The notes beneath the pieces are model-generated. The model was not told the DNA's origin. It was given only the letters and a program-made list of their open reading frames with translations, and made no database searches. A stretch of DNA of 64,000 bases from Paenibacillus sp. UNC451MF (GTDB lineage Bacteria; Bacillota; Bacilli; Paenibacillales; NBRC-103111). Shown here one piece after another: positions 17,366 to 26,684 of the stretch; position 1 is the first letter of the stretch; each line of letters opens with the position of its first letter. The position numbers and the translations under genes were made by a program. The stretch lies in contig NZ_JMLS01000014.1 of NCBI RefSeq assembly GCF_000686845.1, forward strand, positions 148,718-212,717, given 5' to 3'.

Positions 17366-18658
17366 CTATCTGAACCGTTTACCAACAGGACTATCTCCAC
17401 GGTTCCCGAATCGACCCTGCTCCCTCTCAGCCAAGCCTCTGCGTCCACCGCGTAAGCCGCTGTTGCCTCCTTCGTTCTGACGGACAGCTACAATCATTGT
17501 AGACAATGAAAGAACCAAAGCAAGTACAACATCAGCAAACGCCCTATAAACCGAAGGGTACTCAGCCCCATGCAAGCCATTTTCCAAAATTACACCAGCA
17601 AGCAGGCCTGCCACCGTGCCTCCGATCATAAAGCTTTTGGCCAAATAACGGTTATCGAACACGATGCCTAACGATAATCCAAGCAGCGTTCCAAGCAGCA
17701 TAATTAAGATCATTCGCAGTATCGCATAATAGCTGTCGGCAGAAGATTCCCCAACACGCTCGTTAAGCAAGTGGCGATGCTGTGCGGAGTCATAGATTTG
17801 CTCGAAGGCCAAGGAAATCCGGTCCACTCGCTGCACGTTCTGGAAGGTTCCCCCGGTTTCGTTGGCAATTCTGGTCAGTATCTCGTTCCCCTTCACTTCC
17901 GTGGCTACAATACCGACCGTGTGAACTCGAACGCGCTCCTGTATGTAAGGCGCCAGCACCTTGGAGTAATTAACCTCATTGTATCCGTCTGAAATGAGAA
18001 TAACCGCGACTCTGCGGCTCGGGTCGCCTTCTTTATGCAAATAATCCATGACGGTATTCAGCGCGTTACCAATATCCGTTTGTCCGGAAGGAGCATCTAC
18101 CGCCGCCAGCTTGGAGGATAGCTGAGCTTTCACTCCTGCATCTGCAACCTTGGTAAGCGGGAAATTAAGCTTCGTTCCTTCATTGAACGTGAAAAGCGCA
18201 GCGCGTTCACGGCTATCCATCCGTTGGATAAACGATTGAGCCGCTTGAATGCTCTGCTTATCGGGATCGGTTTCCTTCATACTCTCCGACATGTCCAGCA
18301 AAATTACATAGTCCTTCGGCGTATCTTTCTTTTCTAATGAAAACCCGTAAATGAATTGGAACAATGCCCCCGCGACAAAAAGAAGCACGAGCGTTCCAGG
18401 AACAAGCATCTTCCATCCGTCCCCAGCATAACGCAGACGCCAATTGTTCCCATTCAAACGGGGTGAAATGATCTCAGCAATAAGACAAAACAACCCCACG
18501 ACAAGCGCGAACTGTCCAAAATACAGGCCTATTAATAGGGTTTCATGCATTCGGCCTTCCCATTGATTTAATATGATTTCTCCTATGAAAAAGCCCAGCA
18601 GCCCACCGATGAGACTCATTAACGTCAGCAGCGCATTCCATTTTCGCTGTTTCACCAT
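17366..18658 (-). CDS. Membrane-embedded vWA-domain protein
   Basis: A 430-residue protein. Three hydrophobic segments (about 8-30, 41-63, 84-106) precede a von Willebrand factor A domain with an intact metal-binding (MIDAS) site: DMSES at 122-126, a Thr in SGQTDIGNAL, and ISDG. Two or three more membrane segments follow (near 308-330, 338-358 and 370-392), then a Gly/Arg-rich tail of about 40 residues. vWA domains use the metal to bind partner proteins, so this is probably a membrane anchor or scaffold. AGAGGGGG precedes the ATG. It follows the second tubulin-like gene by 29 bp. Confidence 0.78.
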   Translation of the reverse strand: MVKQRKWNALLTLMSLIGGLLGFFIGEIILNQWEGRMHETLLIGLYFGQFALVVGLFCLIAEIISPRLNGNNWRLRYAGDGWKMLVPGTLVLLFVAGALFQFIYGFSLEKKDTPKDYVILLDMSESMKETDPDKQSIQAAQSFIQRMDSRERAALFTFNEGTKLNFPLTKVADAGVKAQLSSKLAAVDAPSGQTDIGNALNTVMDYLHKEGDPSRRVAVILISDGYNEVNYSKVLAPYIQERVRVHTVGIVATEVKGNEILTRIANETGGTFQNVQRVDRISLAFEQIYDSAQHRHLLNERVGESSADSYYAILRMILIMLLGTLLGLSLGIVFDNRYLAKSFMIGGTVAGLLAGVILENGLHGAEYPSVYRAFADVVLALVLSLSTMIVAVRQNEGGNSGLRGGRRGLAEREQGRFGNRGDSPVGKRFR

Positions 18659-18687
18659 GTCCCCCTCTTTCCGCGGCTCGCGGCCGG

Positions 18688-21054
18688 TTATTCCGGCTTC
18701 ATATTCTGCTCTTCGATTCTATGAAATTGAAAGCCGTTCTCCACATAGGTATCGTAATAGAGCTTGCCATTTCGGTAATACATAAAGTCATCCAACCGAA
18801 AACCGCCCATAATATTTAATTTCTCGATGCCGCTCGATTTCTTTTCATGTACACACCCGAGCTTGTACGTCCGGCTGCCGCGATCTACAGCAAAGGCATA
18901 TTGGATGAATTCGCTCTGAAAATCACCGAACATATATTTTTCCTCATATCGATGGCGGTGGGTAGAACGATAGACATCCGCTCGAACAGCCGCCTCGCTC
19001 TCCAAGGTTGCATACAGATCTCGGAACAGCTCTTCCTTGGATAACACAGCACGATTATCATAGCTGGTCACGACGTTCGCTCTTTGCAGTAGCTCGTTTT
19101 CGAAAGATTGCTGGAACAGCGGGTGGATAAATACATATTGTCGCACCGACTCCATCAGCTTCTGTAGCAGCTGCTCCTCTCCTTGAATCAGCAACTGTGA
19201 AACGTTCCCCACGCACCTCTCCTCCCAATAAAAATGAGGCCCTCGGCGTTCCTCCAGTTCTGCGACAATCTTGTTCACAACATACTCGTAATATTCGTTA
19301 ATGTTGCGTCCCAAGTAATCGCTCGTATACGAAATACTGCTGCGGCTTGCATCGCGAAGCCTCTTCTCAAGCTGTTGAAGCCGCTCGACATAATGCTTCA
19401 TGCTCGCATGAAGCTCTTCAAGCTTCTGTATGTACAGCTCCAGCAATCGTCGTTTCGCTTGGTAGTAGAGCATGTCCAGCTTAATGCTGTAGATGTCATC
19501 CAGCACGGTTTTTACAACATTTTTCATCGGAACCTGATTGGTGAGGCGACTCCAAAGCGATCCCCGTTCAGTTGACTGGAGATCAATCTGTTCCTCGTAT
19601 CGCAGCTCCAAATCCATTCTGCACTGCTCAACCAGCGCATCCGCTTCTTTCATCTGCTTCCGCAGCTCAGGCATCACACTGTTCGCATCCAGCTCTTCCG
19701 ATGTCCACGAATATCCGCTGACAACTCCGTACAATGGATTCTCGATAACCCGCTCCTGGAACCGCCGTTCCAATTGTCGGCCAAAGTCCCGCTGCAGTAA
19801 GGAGGCTTCAACCCGACGGGCAACATTCGTGTCGAAAAAAGCCCGAGCATTGTTCCCGAACAGAGCTGTCTCCGCTTCCCTATAGTTCATCGACTTCCAT
19901 TGCCCGGGGGAAATCGAGTGGTAGAGCAGTCCGTACATTCCATCTAGAGCCTTTGCCGGCTCTTCCATCAGAGAACGAATCGCCTGGTCGCTTCGCTGAG
20001 TGTCCAGCTCCAGCAGCTCGATCAAGTCTTTACGGTCCACTTTGCCCTGCTCCCGCTGTCTTTCTATAACCGTTCTGTACCAATGGTACAAGACGGTCAA
20101 AGCGATTGGCTGATTCGGACGCTTTACCTTGGATAAGCCGGCCGATACGAAGAATCTGGAGTCTCCGTCCGGCGGCATCATATTTTGTCTGAACTGCTGA
20201 TGGTTATAAATGCCATGCTGAGGGTCGGATTGCTCCGGTGTCATGCGGTTTTTTAAGAGGTTAAGACTGCAAACAATTTCGCAGCTCCCTCGCATCCCGC
20301 TATCGGCAAACAAGCCTCTCTCATCTTTGCTGCTTAAAAGGTAGACCATATCGAACAGTGGTGCTGGACCGTATTGAACCGGCATACGGATGCCTTCCCC
20401 CGTCACCTGAAGCATACCTTGGAACTTGTAGGCTCTGTCCTGATACAAGTCCACCTCCCGCAAAAAGCTGACACCAAGCGAAGAGGAGAAAGCATAGGTT
20501 TCCCCCACCTGCTTCTCCTCTAAAAGTCCATAAAGGTCTATCATAACAGAACGGAATTGTTCCCCAAAAATCGTTCGTGCCAACACCGTCAGCTCAGGCA
20601 GCAGCACGTTGCAAGGGTCATCCAGCTGGGTCACCACGGCAATGTTCAACCGCTGCAGACTGGAATACATCCGGCCGAATTCCGCGATTCGGTTATTCAT
20701 CCGGCGCAGGAGCACGTTCAGCTCCAGCAGCTTGGCTTCATCATTGTAAAACTGCTTGTGCGTTTGCGAGCGCACCGTTTTCTTGTCATCAGACAGGGCG
20801 GGCAGCGTCCAGGAGTACAGATTGTCATCAGACTCCACAGGCTTTGTCCCTACATGCAAATAGACAACTCCATCGCTATTGTTCCATTGATTCCCATTCA
20901 GCTTACGGATCTGCCGAAGAGCTTCCTCCGTCTTGTCGCCAAGAAAAAGGAAGACGAGAGGATGATGAATGCTGCGCAGCTCATCGTCGTTGCTCCCAAG
21001 GCTGTCCATTTCCGTGTCATATTCATTTGCAAATGCTAGCAATGTGTCGCGCAT
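18688..21054 (-). CDS. Divergent tubulin-like protein lacking the GTP-binding loops (pseudo-tubulin), with coiled-coil tail
   Basis: A 788-residue protein. Aligned by eye to the tubulin-family protein encoded just upstream, several segments correspond: HPLVFLFLGDKTEEAL (31-46) with NPMLIIGLGGTGIDAL (32-47); VVYLHVGTKP (63-72) with VEFLALETNE; LNIAVVTQLDDPCNVL (136-151) with the strand and loop LMVFLLTGLSGGTGSG; GVSFLREVDLY with GYAALKELDYW; and FDMVYLLSS (234-242) with FNLAHLISA. Both glycine-rich phosphate loops are replaced (GLGGTG by FLGDKT, GGTGSG by DDPCNV), so it should not bind GTP in the normal way. The C-terminal half is helical and charged, with probable coiled coils around 480-600. 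It may pair with the active tubulin as a non-catalytic partner. Spacing to the preceding gene is 51 bp. Confidence 0.6.
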   Translation of the reverse strand: MRDTLLAFANEYDTEMDSLGSNDDELRSIHHPLVFLFLGDKTEEALRQIRKLNGNQWNNSDGVVYLHVGTKPVESDDNLYSWTLPALSDDKKTVRSQTHKQFYNDEAKLLELNVLLRRMNNRIAEFGRMYSSLQRLNIAVVTQLDDPCNVLLPELTVLARTIFGEQFRSVMIDLYGLLEEKQVGETYAFSSSLGVSFLREVDLYQDRAYKFQGMLQVTGEGIRMPVQYGPAPLFDMVYLLSSKDERGLFADSGMRGSCEIVCSLNLLKNRMTPEQSDPQHGIYNHQQFRQNMMPPDGDSRFFVSAGLSKVKRPNQPIALTVLYHWYRTVIERQREQGKVDRKDLIELLELDTQRSDQAIRSLMEEPAKALDGMYGLLYHSISPGQWKSMNYREAETALFGNNARAFFDTNVARRVEASLLQRDFGRQLERRFQERVIENPLYGVVSGYSWTSEELDANSVMPELRKQMKEADALVEQCRMDLELRYEEQIDLQSTERGSLWSRLTNQVPMKNVVKTVLDDIYSIKLDMLYYQAKRRLLELYIQKLEELHASMKHYVERLQQLEKRLRDASRSSISYTSDYLGRNINEYYEYVVNKIVAELEERRGPHFYWEERCVGNVSQLLIQGEEQLLQKLMESVRQYVFIHPLFQQSFENELLQRANVVTSYDNRAVLSKEELFRDLYATLESEAAVRADVYRSTHRHRYEEKYMFGDFQSEFIQYAFAVDRGSRTYKLGCVHEKKSSGIEKLNIMGGFRLDDFMYYRNGKLYYDTYVENGFQFHRIEEQNMKPE

Positions 21055-21105
21055 AGTCCTCTGCCCCCTCCTTTCATAGCTCTTTTCAATGGCGAAGCAA
21101 GCTCC

Positions 21106-24100
21106 TTATTTCAGGCTTCTCACCATGTCGCTTACTTTACCGGACACCAGCTTGTAGAACTGGTACATGTCTTCCCCGTTTTCCCATTCCACGCGGTCGT
21201 AATCAAGGGCCGATTTAGCTTCAGCATAAGCTTCTGCCATCTGCCGAAGCGTCTCGAGCAGTTCGCTAATATCTGCCGATGCCGTTAACTGCTGGCTTCG
21301 TTTGGCCGCTTTGCGCTGCAGCAGAGCCCGCTTTTTCTCATCCAATCCACGAACTTTGGAATATATCTCGTACTCTACGAATTTGTTATTTTGCATCAGA
21401 TTGACGAACGGCTCCCAAGGATCCTCCTCGGCGTCATGATCGTAGACGTACAAGGCTCCTTTTTTACGGATCGTGTTCGTATACGCAGCGTCGATAAACA
21501 GCTGCATAAGCTTTTCCTCGTCCTTATGGGCGCCGAGCAGTTTTTCCAGCTCCTCGATTTTGAGCACGATCGCATTCATCTTGCGCCATTCTTCTTTTAC
21601 CCGCTTCAGCAGCTCAGGAGAACGAATTAGATTGTCCTTCGCCATGTCCTCGTTCACACTGCCGAATATGTCCTTGGTGCTCTCAACCGGAAGCCCTTGC
21701 TCCACAATGCGTTTAAGCTCGCTTACACAGCGCTGCAACTCTCCCAAATTCGGCTTTTGAGAGGACAACTGCAGGTTGTACGATTCAAGATGCTGCTGCA
21801 GATCAAACGGCTTTGTAAACACGCATTCGTAACGGTTGATCGTACCACTGTCCGGGCCTTTTTCCCGAATGCAGCGATAGGACACCATTTGCTCGAATAG
21901 CTGGCGAATCTCTGCGTTATATTTTTTTACCCGATTATTATCGTAAGTGTCACCCCAGGATTTCTCCGGAATTGGTGACGGCAGGTAAGTCCAGTTCACT
22001 TTATCGGTCTGCACAAGGTGACGTCCGATGCCTTCCGGCTCAAGAATCGTATTCTCGTAACTAGTCTCATACACTTTCAAAGGCGTATACAGGAACAGCG
22101 GGATACCGTTCTGGGTATTCAGCCAAAATATCCGGTTCTTCACTTCGCTCTCCTTGATCGTAAACCGGGAGTTGGCGATAGCATGATCCTGGAAATTGCG
22201 TATTCCTTTAAAAATATTCGGCGCCTTGACCGGTACCGACACGAAGCCCCACGATGGGAAGTTAAAATGACCCGAGCTGTTGCTCAAATGGAAGACCGGC
22301 TTCGCCTCTTCGTACAATCGGCTTGCAATGGTCTGCTCCACCAGCTTCTCGATAGAATCGTCATTGCCGTATTTGATGATCAAATACTCTTCCATCGACT
22401 TCGTGATCAAATCGCCAAAGTGATCGGTCAAAAATTCCGAGATCGAGCTGATAACGTCAACCTCCTGCTCCTTGATCCAATGATTGGACTTAAGCAGCAG
22501 CTCATTCGTAAAGTCGCGGATCAGATCGTTCACGTTCTTCTCATCCGTCACCTTTCCAATCAGCTTGGCGATGTCTGGCACGCTGACAACGTTCCAGTAA
22601 TACGTCCGGTTCCCTTTATGGTCCACTTCCTCTTGGCCGTTTGTCAGGATGTCGCCGTTTTTCTCAAATATTTTATTCAGCTCGTTCAGCAGCTCTGTAA
22701 ACACCTGATAAATGCGCGAATTTTCCTGATTGATCAAGTGATACAGATCCTCGTAGAACTCGACCATTTGCTCCATACGTTCGCGGTCGGCGTGCAGCAA
22801 GTACTCCTGAATTTTCGCTTCGATATAGGCATCTTTCTTCTTATCCTTGGAAATGAAAGCGCTGCGGGCTTCGGTCATCTTCTGATCCGAGCTCTCTTCA
22901 GCAGACTCGATATCGCGCGGAATCCGGTAAATGCTCTCCTTCAACGACTCGATGTAAGAAGAGATCAGCTTCAGTAAACAGAACCCTTTGTCCTGCAAAA
23001 TAATGCGCGACACATAAAACGGCCCTTGCTCGGGATTTCTGAAAATTTTGGTCACCTGCTCGGTGAACAGCTCCTTCTTCTCTCCCGGAAGCTGCCTGCG
23101 GCATTTGATGTACTCCTCGCGTGCGCGTGAAAGGAAGTTCTGTTCCAGCTCCGTGTCGATGTTCACGGTCTGCTGTTTAACCACATTGGCGTAGCTAAGA
23201 CGCTCACTGTTCTGATAGCCCGGTATCGGCTCCGGTACCCGCTCACCGAACTCACGATGGATCGAATCAGGATCGATTCCCAGCTTATGAGCCAGCTTCT
23301 CCACTTCTTCTTGAGATGGTCCTGCATCGAACATTTTCTCCATGCGCTGAAATACTTTGAACGCCAAATAAGTCGTCATTTCTTCAATCGGCAGCACGGC
23401 GGACGAAGCTCCCAAAATGTTGTATTGATAATTAGCCGCATAAGCCTTCGGCATCTGGTTAATGTTCGTACGGATATTGCTGATATAGTCATGGATCGCG
23501 AATTCTTCGCCGGAGCTCTTATCCTCGCTGGCCATGAAGTTCGTAATATTCTCCGCTGTCACGTTCATGCAGTAGTCATACGCATTCTCTAGCAGCTTAC
23601 CCTCCAGATTAGTAGCGGAGATCAGATGCGCCAGATTGAACGGGGGCATCGGCGAGTTGACGTTCAAGATACTGGCGTACTGCTGCTTGAACCGCTCGCT
23701 GCGCTCGTCCACGTTCATCCAGTAATCCAGCTCTTTCAGCGCCGCATAGCCGTTCTTCTTGATATATTCACGAGAATGCTCGGTCAAGCTCTTGTTGGCA
23801 AGGTTCACGTCAGGTGTGAACAGATAGCCTAGAAGGTTCACTTTATCCACGCCGGCTGAGCCGTAGTCTCGCTCGATAATACCGCGCACGATATAGGCGA
23901 TGTCGAGAAAGCAGCCGCTTCCGGTACCGCCTGACAAGCCTGTCAGCAGGAACACCATCAGCTTCTTGTTCGTGCCGACAGATAACGTCTTGATCTTCCG
24001 CTCGATCGTCTGAACGACCTGAACGATTTTGGTAAACAACAGCAGACGTCCGGCTTGTCTTACACCTGAAGCTCCGTTGATTCCATCCGTTATCGTCAAT

Positions 24101-24495
24101 TCTGGGGACAGCCACTCTTTTATGTAGTCCTCCAGCACGCTGCGATTTTGCAGGACGCTGCCGATTTCAGCATTGGAGAGCAGCACGAACTCTGTCAGCG
24201 GATCGAGTCCGATCCCTTTGTACTTTTTGTTGCGGTCATGCTCGTTCGTCTCCAAAGCAAGAAACTCGACATTGTTCGGTTTCTCTTTTTTCTTCTTCGT
24301 AAAAGGATCCTCCGGCAGCTTGAACCGGCGATTGATCTGATATTTCAAACGGAGCAGCGCATCGATGCCTGTACCCCCGAGACCGATGATCAGCATCGGA
24401 TTGTCTATCGTATCTACACGGATCTTATCGCTTATAATCCCTCCGCCAAGCGATACGTCCAGCTGTTGAATATGCTCCCTGACTACTGCTTTCAT
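21106..24495 (-). CDS. Large tubulin/FtsZ-superfamily protein (Tubulin_2-like)
   Basis: A 1129-residue protein. The first ~400 residues form a tubulin-type GTPase domain: NPMLIIGLGGTGIDAL (nucleotide loop GLGGTG at 38-43), LETNE (about 81-85), and the tubulin signature SGGTGSG (188-194) after a hydrophobic strand. A further conserved strand FNLAHLISATN (286-296) follows. The remaining ~700 residues are unlike FtsZ and include charged helical stretches. This fits the large tubulin-like family of environmental bacteria, distinct from the cell-division FtsZ. It probably binds GTP and may polymerise. GGGAGG precedes the ATG. It is the second gene of the minus-strand operon, 22 bp after the vWA-FHA gene. 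Confidence 0.8.
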   Translation of the reverse strand: MKAVVREHIQQLDVSLGGGIISDKIRVDTIDNPMLIIGLGGTGIDALLRLKYQINRRFKLPEDPFTKKKKEKPNNVEFLALETNEHDRNKKYKGIGLDPLTEFVLLSNAEIGSVLQNRSVLEDYIKEWLSPELTITDGINGASGVRQAGRLLLFTKIVQVVQTIERKIKTLSVGTNKKLMVFLLTGLSGGTGSGCFLDIAYIVRGIIERDYGSAGVDKVNLLGYLFTPDVNLANKSLTEHSREYIKKNGYAALKELDYWMNVDERSERFKQQYASILNVNSPMPPFNLAHLISATNLEGKLLENAYDYCMNVTAENITNFMASEDKSSGEEFAIHDYISNIRTNINQMPKAYAANYQYNILGASSAVLPIEEMTTYLAFKVFQRMEKMFDAGPSQEEVEKLAHKLGIDPDSIHREFGERVPEPIPGYQNSERLSYANVVKQQTVNIDTELEQNFLSRAREEYIKCRRQLPGEKKELFTEQVTKIFRNPEQGPFYVSRIILQDKGFCLLKLISSYIESLKESIYRIPRDIESAEESSDQKMTEARSAFISKDKKKDAYIEAKIQEYLLHADRERMEQMVEFYEDLYHLINQENSRIYQVFTELLNELNKIFEKNGDILTNGQEEVDHKGNRTYYWNVVSVPDIAKLIGKVTDEKNVNDLIRDFTNELLLKSNHWIKEQEVDVISSISEFLTDHFGDLITKSMEEYLIIKYGNDDSIEKLVEQTIASRLYEEAKPVFHLSNSSGHFNFPSWGFVSVPVKAPNIFKGIRNFQDHAIANSRFTIKESEVKNRIFWLNTQNGIPLFLYTPLKVYETSYENTILEPEGIGRHLVQTDKVNWTYLPSPIPEKSWGDTYDNNRVKKYNAEIRQLFEQMVSYRCIREKGPDSGTINRYECVFTKPFDLQQHLESYNLQLSSQKPNLGELQRCVSELKRIVEQGLPVESTKDIFGSVNEDMAKDNLIRSPELLKRVKEEWRKMNAIVLKIEELEKLLGAHKDEEKLMQLFIDAAYTNTIRKKGALYVYDHDAEEDPWEPFVNLMQNNKFVEYEIYSKVRGLDEKKRALLQRKAAKRSQQLTASADISELLETLRQMAEAYAEAKSALDYDRVEWENGEDMYQFYKLVSGKVSDMVRSLK

Positions 24496-24517
24496 GGTAT
24501 GTCCTCCCGTATCGGAT

Positions 24518-26284
24518 CTATTTTAAATATTCCAGATTAATCGACTTATTGACGTTTTGTAACGTAATTTTGATGCGGTCGTTGTTTTTAAGCTCTTTGC
24601 CCTTCGATGCGTCGAATACACGGCCGCCTTTTTCAATTGTACAGCCCGATTCATTGAGCAGCACGACGTTGTCGCCAGCGCCCGGCTTCAGTACGATCTG
24701 CTTCGTCTCCGCAAACTCGGGAGCCAGTTGAAGCAGTTGATGAAGCTGGCACTTGCCCTTGAAGGCGTTCAGCTTCTTATACTGCGGATTCGTGCGTTCA
24801 CCGGTATCCTCATCCTTTATCTCGATGACCATCTGACCGACAAAGCCTTTGTTCGCCTTCTTCCATGCGGAGAATGCAAACCATGCGGCCGCTAGAAGTA
24901 CAAGTACTCCTGCAATCCAGCCGCCCGTAACGGCCCAATTCGTCTTTGGAGCTTCTGCGGCTCCGCTGCCGGCATCGGAAGGAGCCTTGGCCCCCGTTTT
25001 GGCTGAAATCTTAGCAGGCTGAGATTCCCGAACGAAATTCGCATCCTCCACCTTTACCCTCAGCTCGTAATCATGGGCTTCCCCAATCTTCATTGAGCCT
25101 TCAATACCCTTATCTGAGGTAGTCAGCGGAATCTCCTGCGTTTTCTTCGTATCTAGGTCGGTAACGAGCAGCGTCGACTTCGCATTTTTGTACAGCTCGG
25201 TGTCCGCAATGTTCTGACCATTAGACTGTAAATACGCTTTGATCGGCACAGTCACACCAGGCCCATAAGATATAGACGACGAAAGTTCCATCGACACCTG
25301 CAAATCATAGTTATAAATTAAATTTATATTGATTTTTTCTTTCGGAACACCTTTAATTTGCAGCTTCCAGTCCCCTTGGACCGGGTTCAAGATCTTGAGC
25401 AGCGAGTAAGCATTTGATGTAGAATAGACGATTTTGTCGGACGGAATGGTCTGCTCCTGCCCGGAAGGATTAATCAGTTTGACCTCCACAGGCTTGTTCG
25501 ACATGATCGAGATGTTCGCTTCTTGAACGCTCGAATTCGGAATTTTCACCGCAACGTCCTGAAACTGCCCGTTCGCTGTAAATCCGGTCAACGGAACCAC
25601 CTTGAGCTTCAAATGGCTCGCATAAATCTCGCTCAATATTTGTGGCAAATCATCCGCCGAGCTTGTCACGAACAGCTTGCCGTTCGTTTCCTTGGATATG
25701 CGCTCCAGCGCATCCTTGTTCAGCTGACCGTCGGCATTAAGACCGATCGTATAAATCGGTATCCCTTTGTCCTTAGCCTTCTTCACCGCTTCGTTCAGCA
25801 CTTTATCGGACTGTTCCTGTGTCTTGCCTGCATTTAACGAGTTGTTCCCGTCAGTCAGGAGCACGATGAGCGGAACATGGCCCGGCTCCGATCCCGATTC
25901 CAGTACTTTGACCGCTTCGCTCACGCCCACAGCAATATCGGTGTACGGTCCTCTCATCAACTGATCGATGAACGATTTCAGATCCTTTTTATCCTGCATG
26001 CTGTTCATCTTCAGCAGCGCTTTTTCTCTCAGCACATGGTCGGTATAAGCTACGACCCCGATTTTGTCCCCTTGGACCGAAGCCATGTCGACGAACATTT
26101 TCATCGCCTCATAGCTTACTTTATTGACGTCACTCTCGTTCATCGATGTACTGACGTCGACCGATAGCACCGCGTCGATTTTCGTATCGCTGTTCGTATC
26201 GGCAGCCAACGCCGCTTGCGATAAGGCCAGAAGCAATAGCAGCATCGCAGTAAGCAAGCGGAAGATGGATTTGGTATTATTCAT
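24518..26284 (-). CDS. Secreted/membrane vWA protein with cytoplasmic FHA-like domain
   Basis: A 588-residue protein with a signal peptide (hydrophobic core 9-22, likely cleavage after A-L-A near 27). An extracytoplasmic vWA domain follows, with MIDAS residues DVSTS (43-47) and LLTDGNNS. Beta-rich middle domains lead to one membrane helix at about 452-475. The cytoplasmic ~110 residues (GQMVIEIKDEDTGE ... NNDRIKITL) read as an FHA-like, possibly phosphothreonine-binding, domain. The start at 26284 has GGAGG ten bases upstream; a longer open frame (to 26383) lacks a ribosome site. This first gene of the minus-strand operon would connect something outside the cell to the GTPase/tubulin proteins inside. 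Confidence 0.75.
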   Translation of the reverse strand: MNNTKSIFRLLTAMLLLLLALSQAALAADTNSDTKIDAVLSVDVSTSMNESDVNKVSYEAMKMFVDMASVQGDKIGVVAYTDHVLREKALLKMNSMQDKKDLKSFIDQLMRGPYTDIAVGVSEAVKVLESGSEPGHVPLIVLLTDGNNSLNAGKTQEQSDKVLNEAVKKAKDKGIPIYTIGLNADGQLNKDALERISKETNGKLFVTSSADDLPQILSEIYASHLKLKVVPLTGFTANGQFQDVAVKIPNSSVQEANISIMSNKPVEVKLINPSGQEQTIPSDKIVYSTSNAYSLLKILNPVQGDWKLQIKGVPKEKININLIYNYDLQVSMELSSSISYGPGVTVPIKAYLQSNGQNIADTELYKNAKSTLLVTDLDTKKTQEIPLTTSDKGIEGSMKIGEAHDYELRVKVEDANFVRESQPAKISAKTGAKAPSDAGSGAAEAPKTNWAVTGGWIAGVLVLLAAAWFAFSAWKKANKGFVGQMVIEIKDEDTGERTNPQYKKLNAFKGKCQLHQLLQLAPEFAETKQIVLKPGAGDNVVLLNESGCTIEKGGRVFDASKGKELKNNDRIKITLQNVNKSINLEYLK

Positions 26285-26531
26285 GGTGTTGATTCCTCCA
26301 AAGCAAGATGGTTTACTTAACATATCGAACGATTTTGATGGTTCGCTATACAGCTTTAGAGTAAAAACTCCATTTTTCACCACTTCTAGTACTATCTTTG
26401 CGATGTTTCGCTGTCATTTGACAACCAGATGTGGAATCAAGTGGGAGTCTTGCTGTATATTATGTCTACTAACATATTAACTTTTTACTATGTAAAATTC
26501 CACTAAGAGAAACTGATATCAGGAGAAAACG
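26285..26531. promoter_or_regulatory. Divergent control region of the GTPase/tubulin locus
   Basis: The 247-bp gap between the seven-gene minus-strand operon and the three-gene plus-strand operon must hold promoters for both. It is AT-rich, with a TTGACA at about 26417 and TATATTATG/TATTAACTT segments on the plus strand, but no spacing good enough to name a promoter. No operator palindrome was recognised. Confidence 0.4.
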
Positions 26532-26684
26532 ATGCCGACATTTATTGGAATTGCTTTTGCCGCCGTCTTTATTGCCGTCCGCTGGGTCTATTTTCATACG
26601 AGCAAACAACGGGAAGTATCGTCAGATGCTGTCGATGCAGGATTTGTCCAGGCTTTGAATAATACAGGTGAGCGCCATGAATAA
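26532..26684 (+). CDS. Small single-pass membrane protein (50 residues)
   Basis: ATG at 26532 is preceded by AGGAGA six bases upstream and gives 50 codons ending in TAA. Residues 4-17 (FIGIAFAAVFIAVR) form one hydrophobic helix, followed by a short polar tail. The stop overlaps the start of the next gene by 8 bases, so the two are translationally coupled. It is the first gene of the plus-strand half of the GTPase/tubulin locus. A tiny membrane peptide like this could be a regulator or assembly factor of the complex. No family is recognised. Confidence 0.6.
   Translation: MPTFIGIAFAAVFIAVRWVYFHTSKQREVSSDAVDAGFVQALNNTGERHE

Noticed and set aside
22018..22977. Plus-strand open frame of 319 codons
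   Set aside because: It lies wholly inside the tubulin gene on the other strand, with no family features and no ribosome site; a shadow frame.
21106..24495. Tubulin-like protein as the cell-division FtsZ
   Set aside because: It is about three times too long, and is encoded with GTPase and vWA genes, not with division genes.
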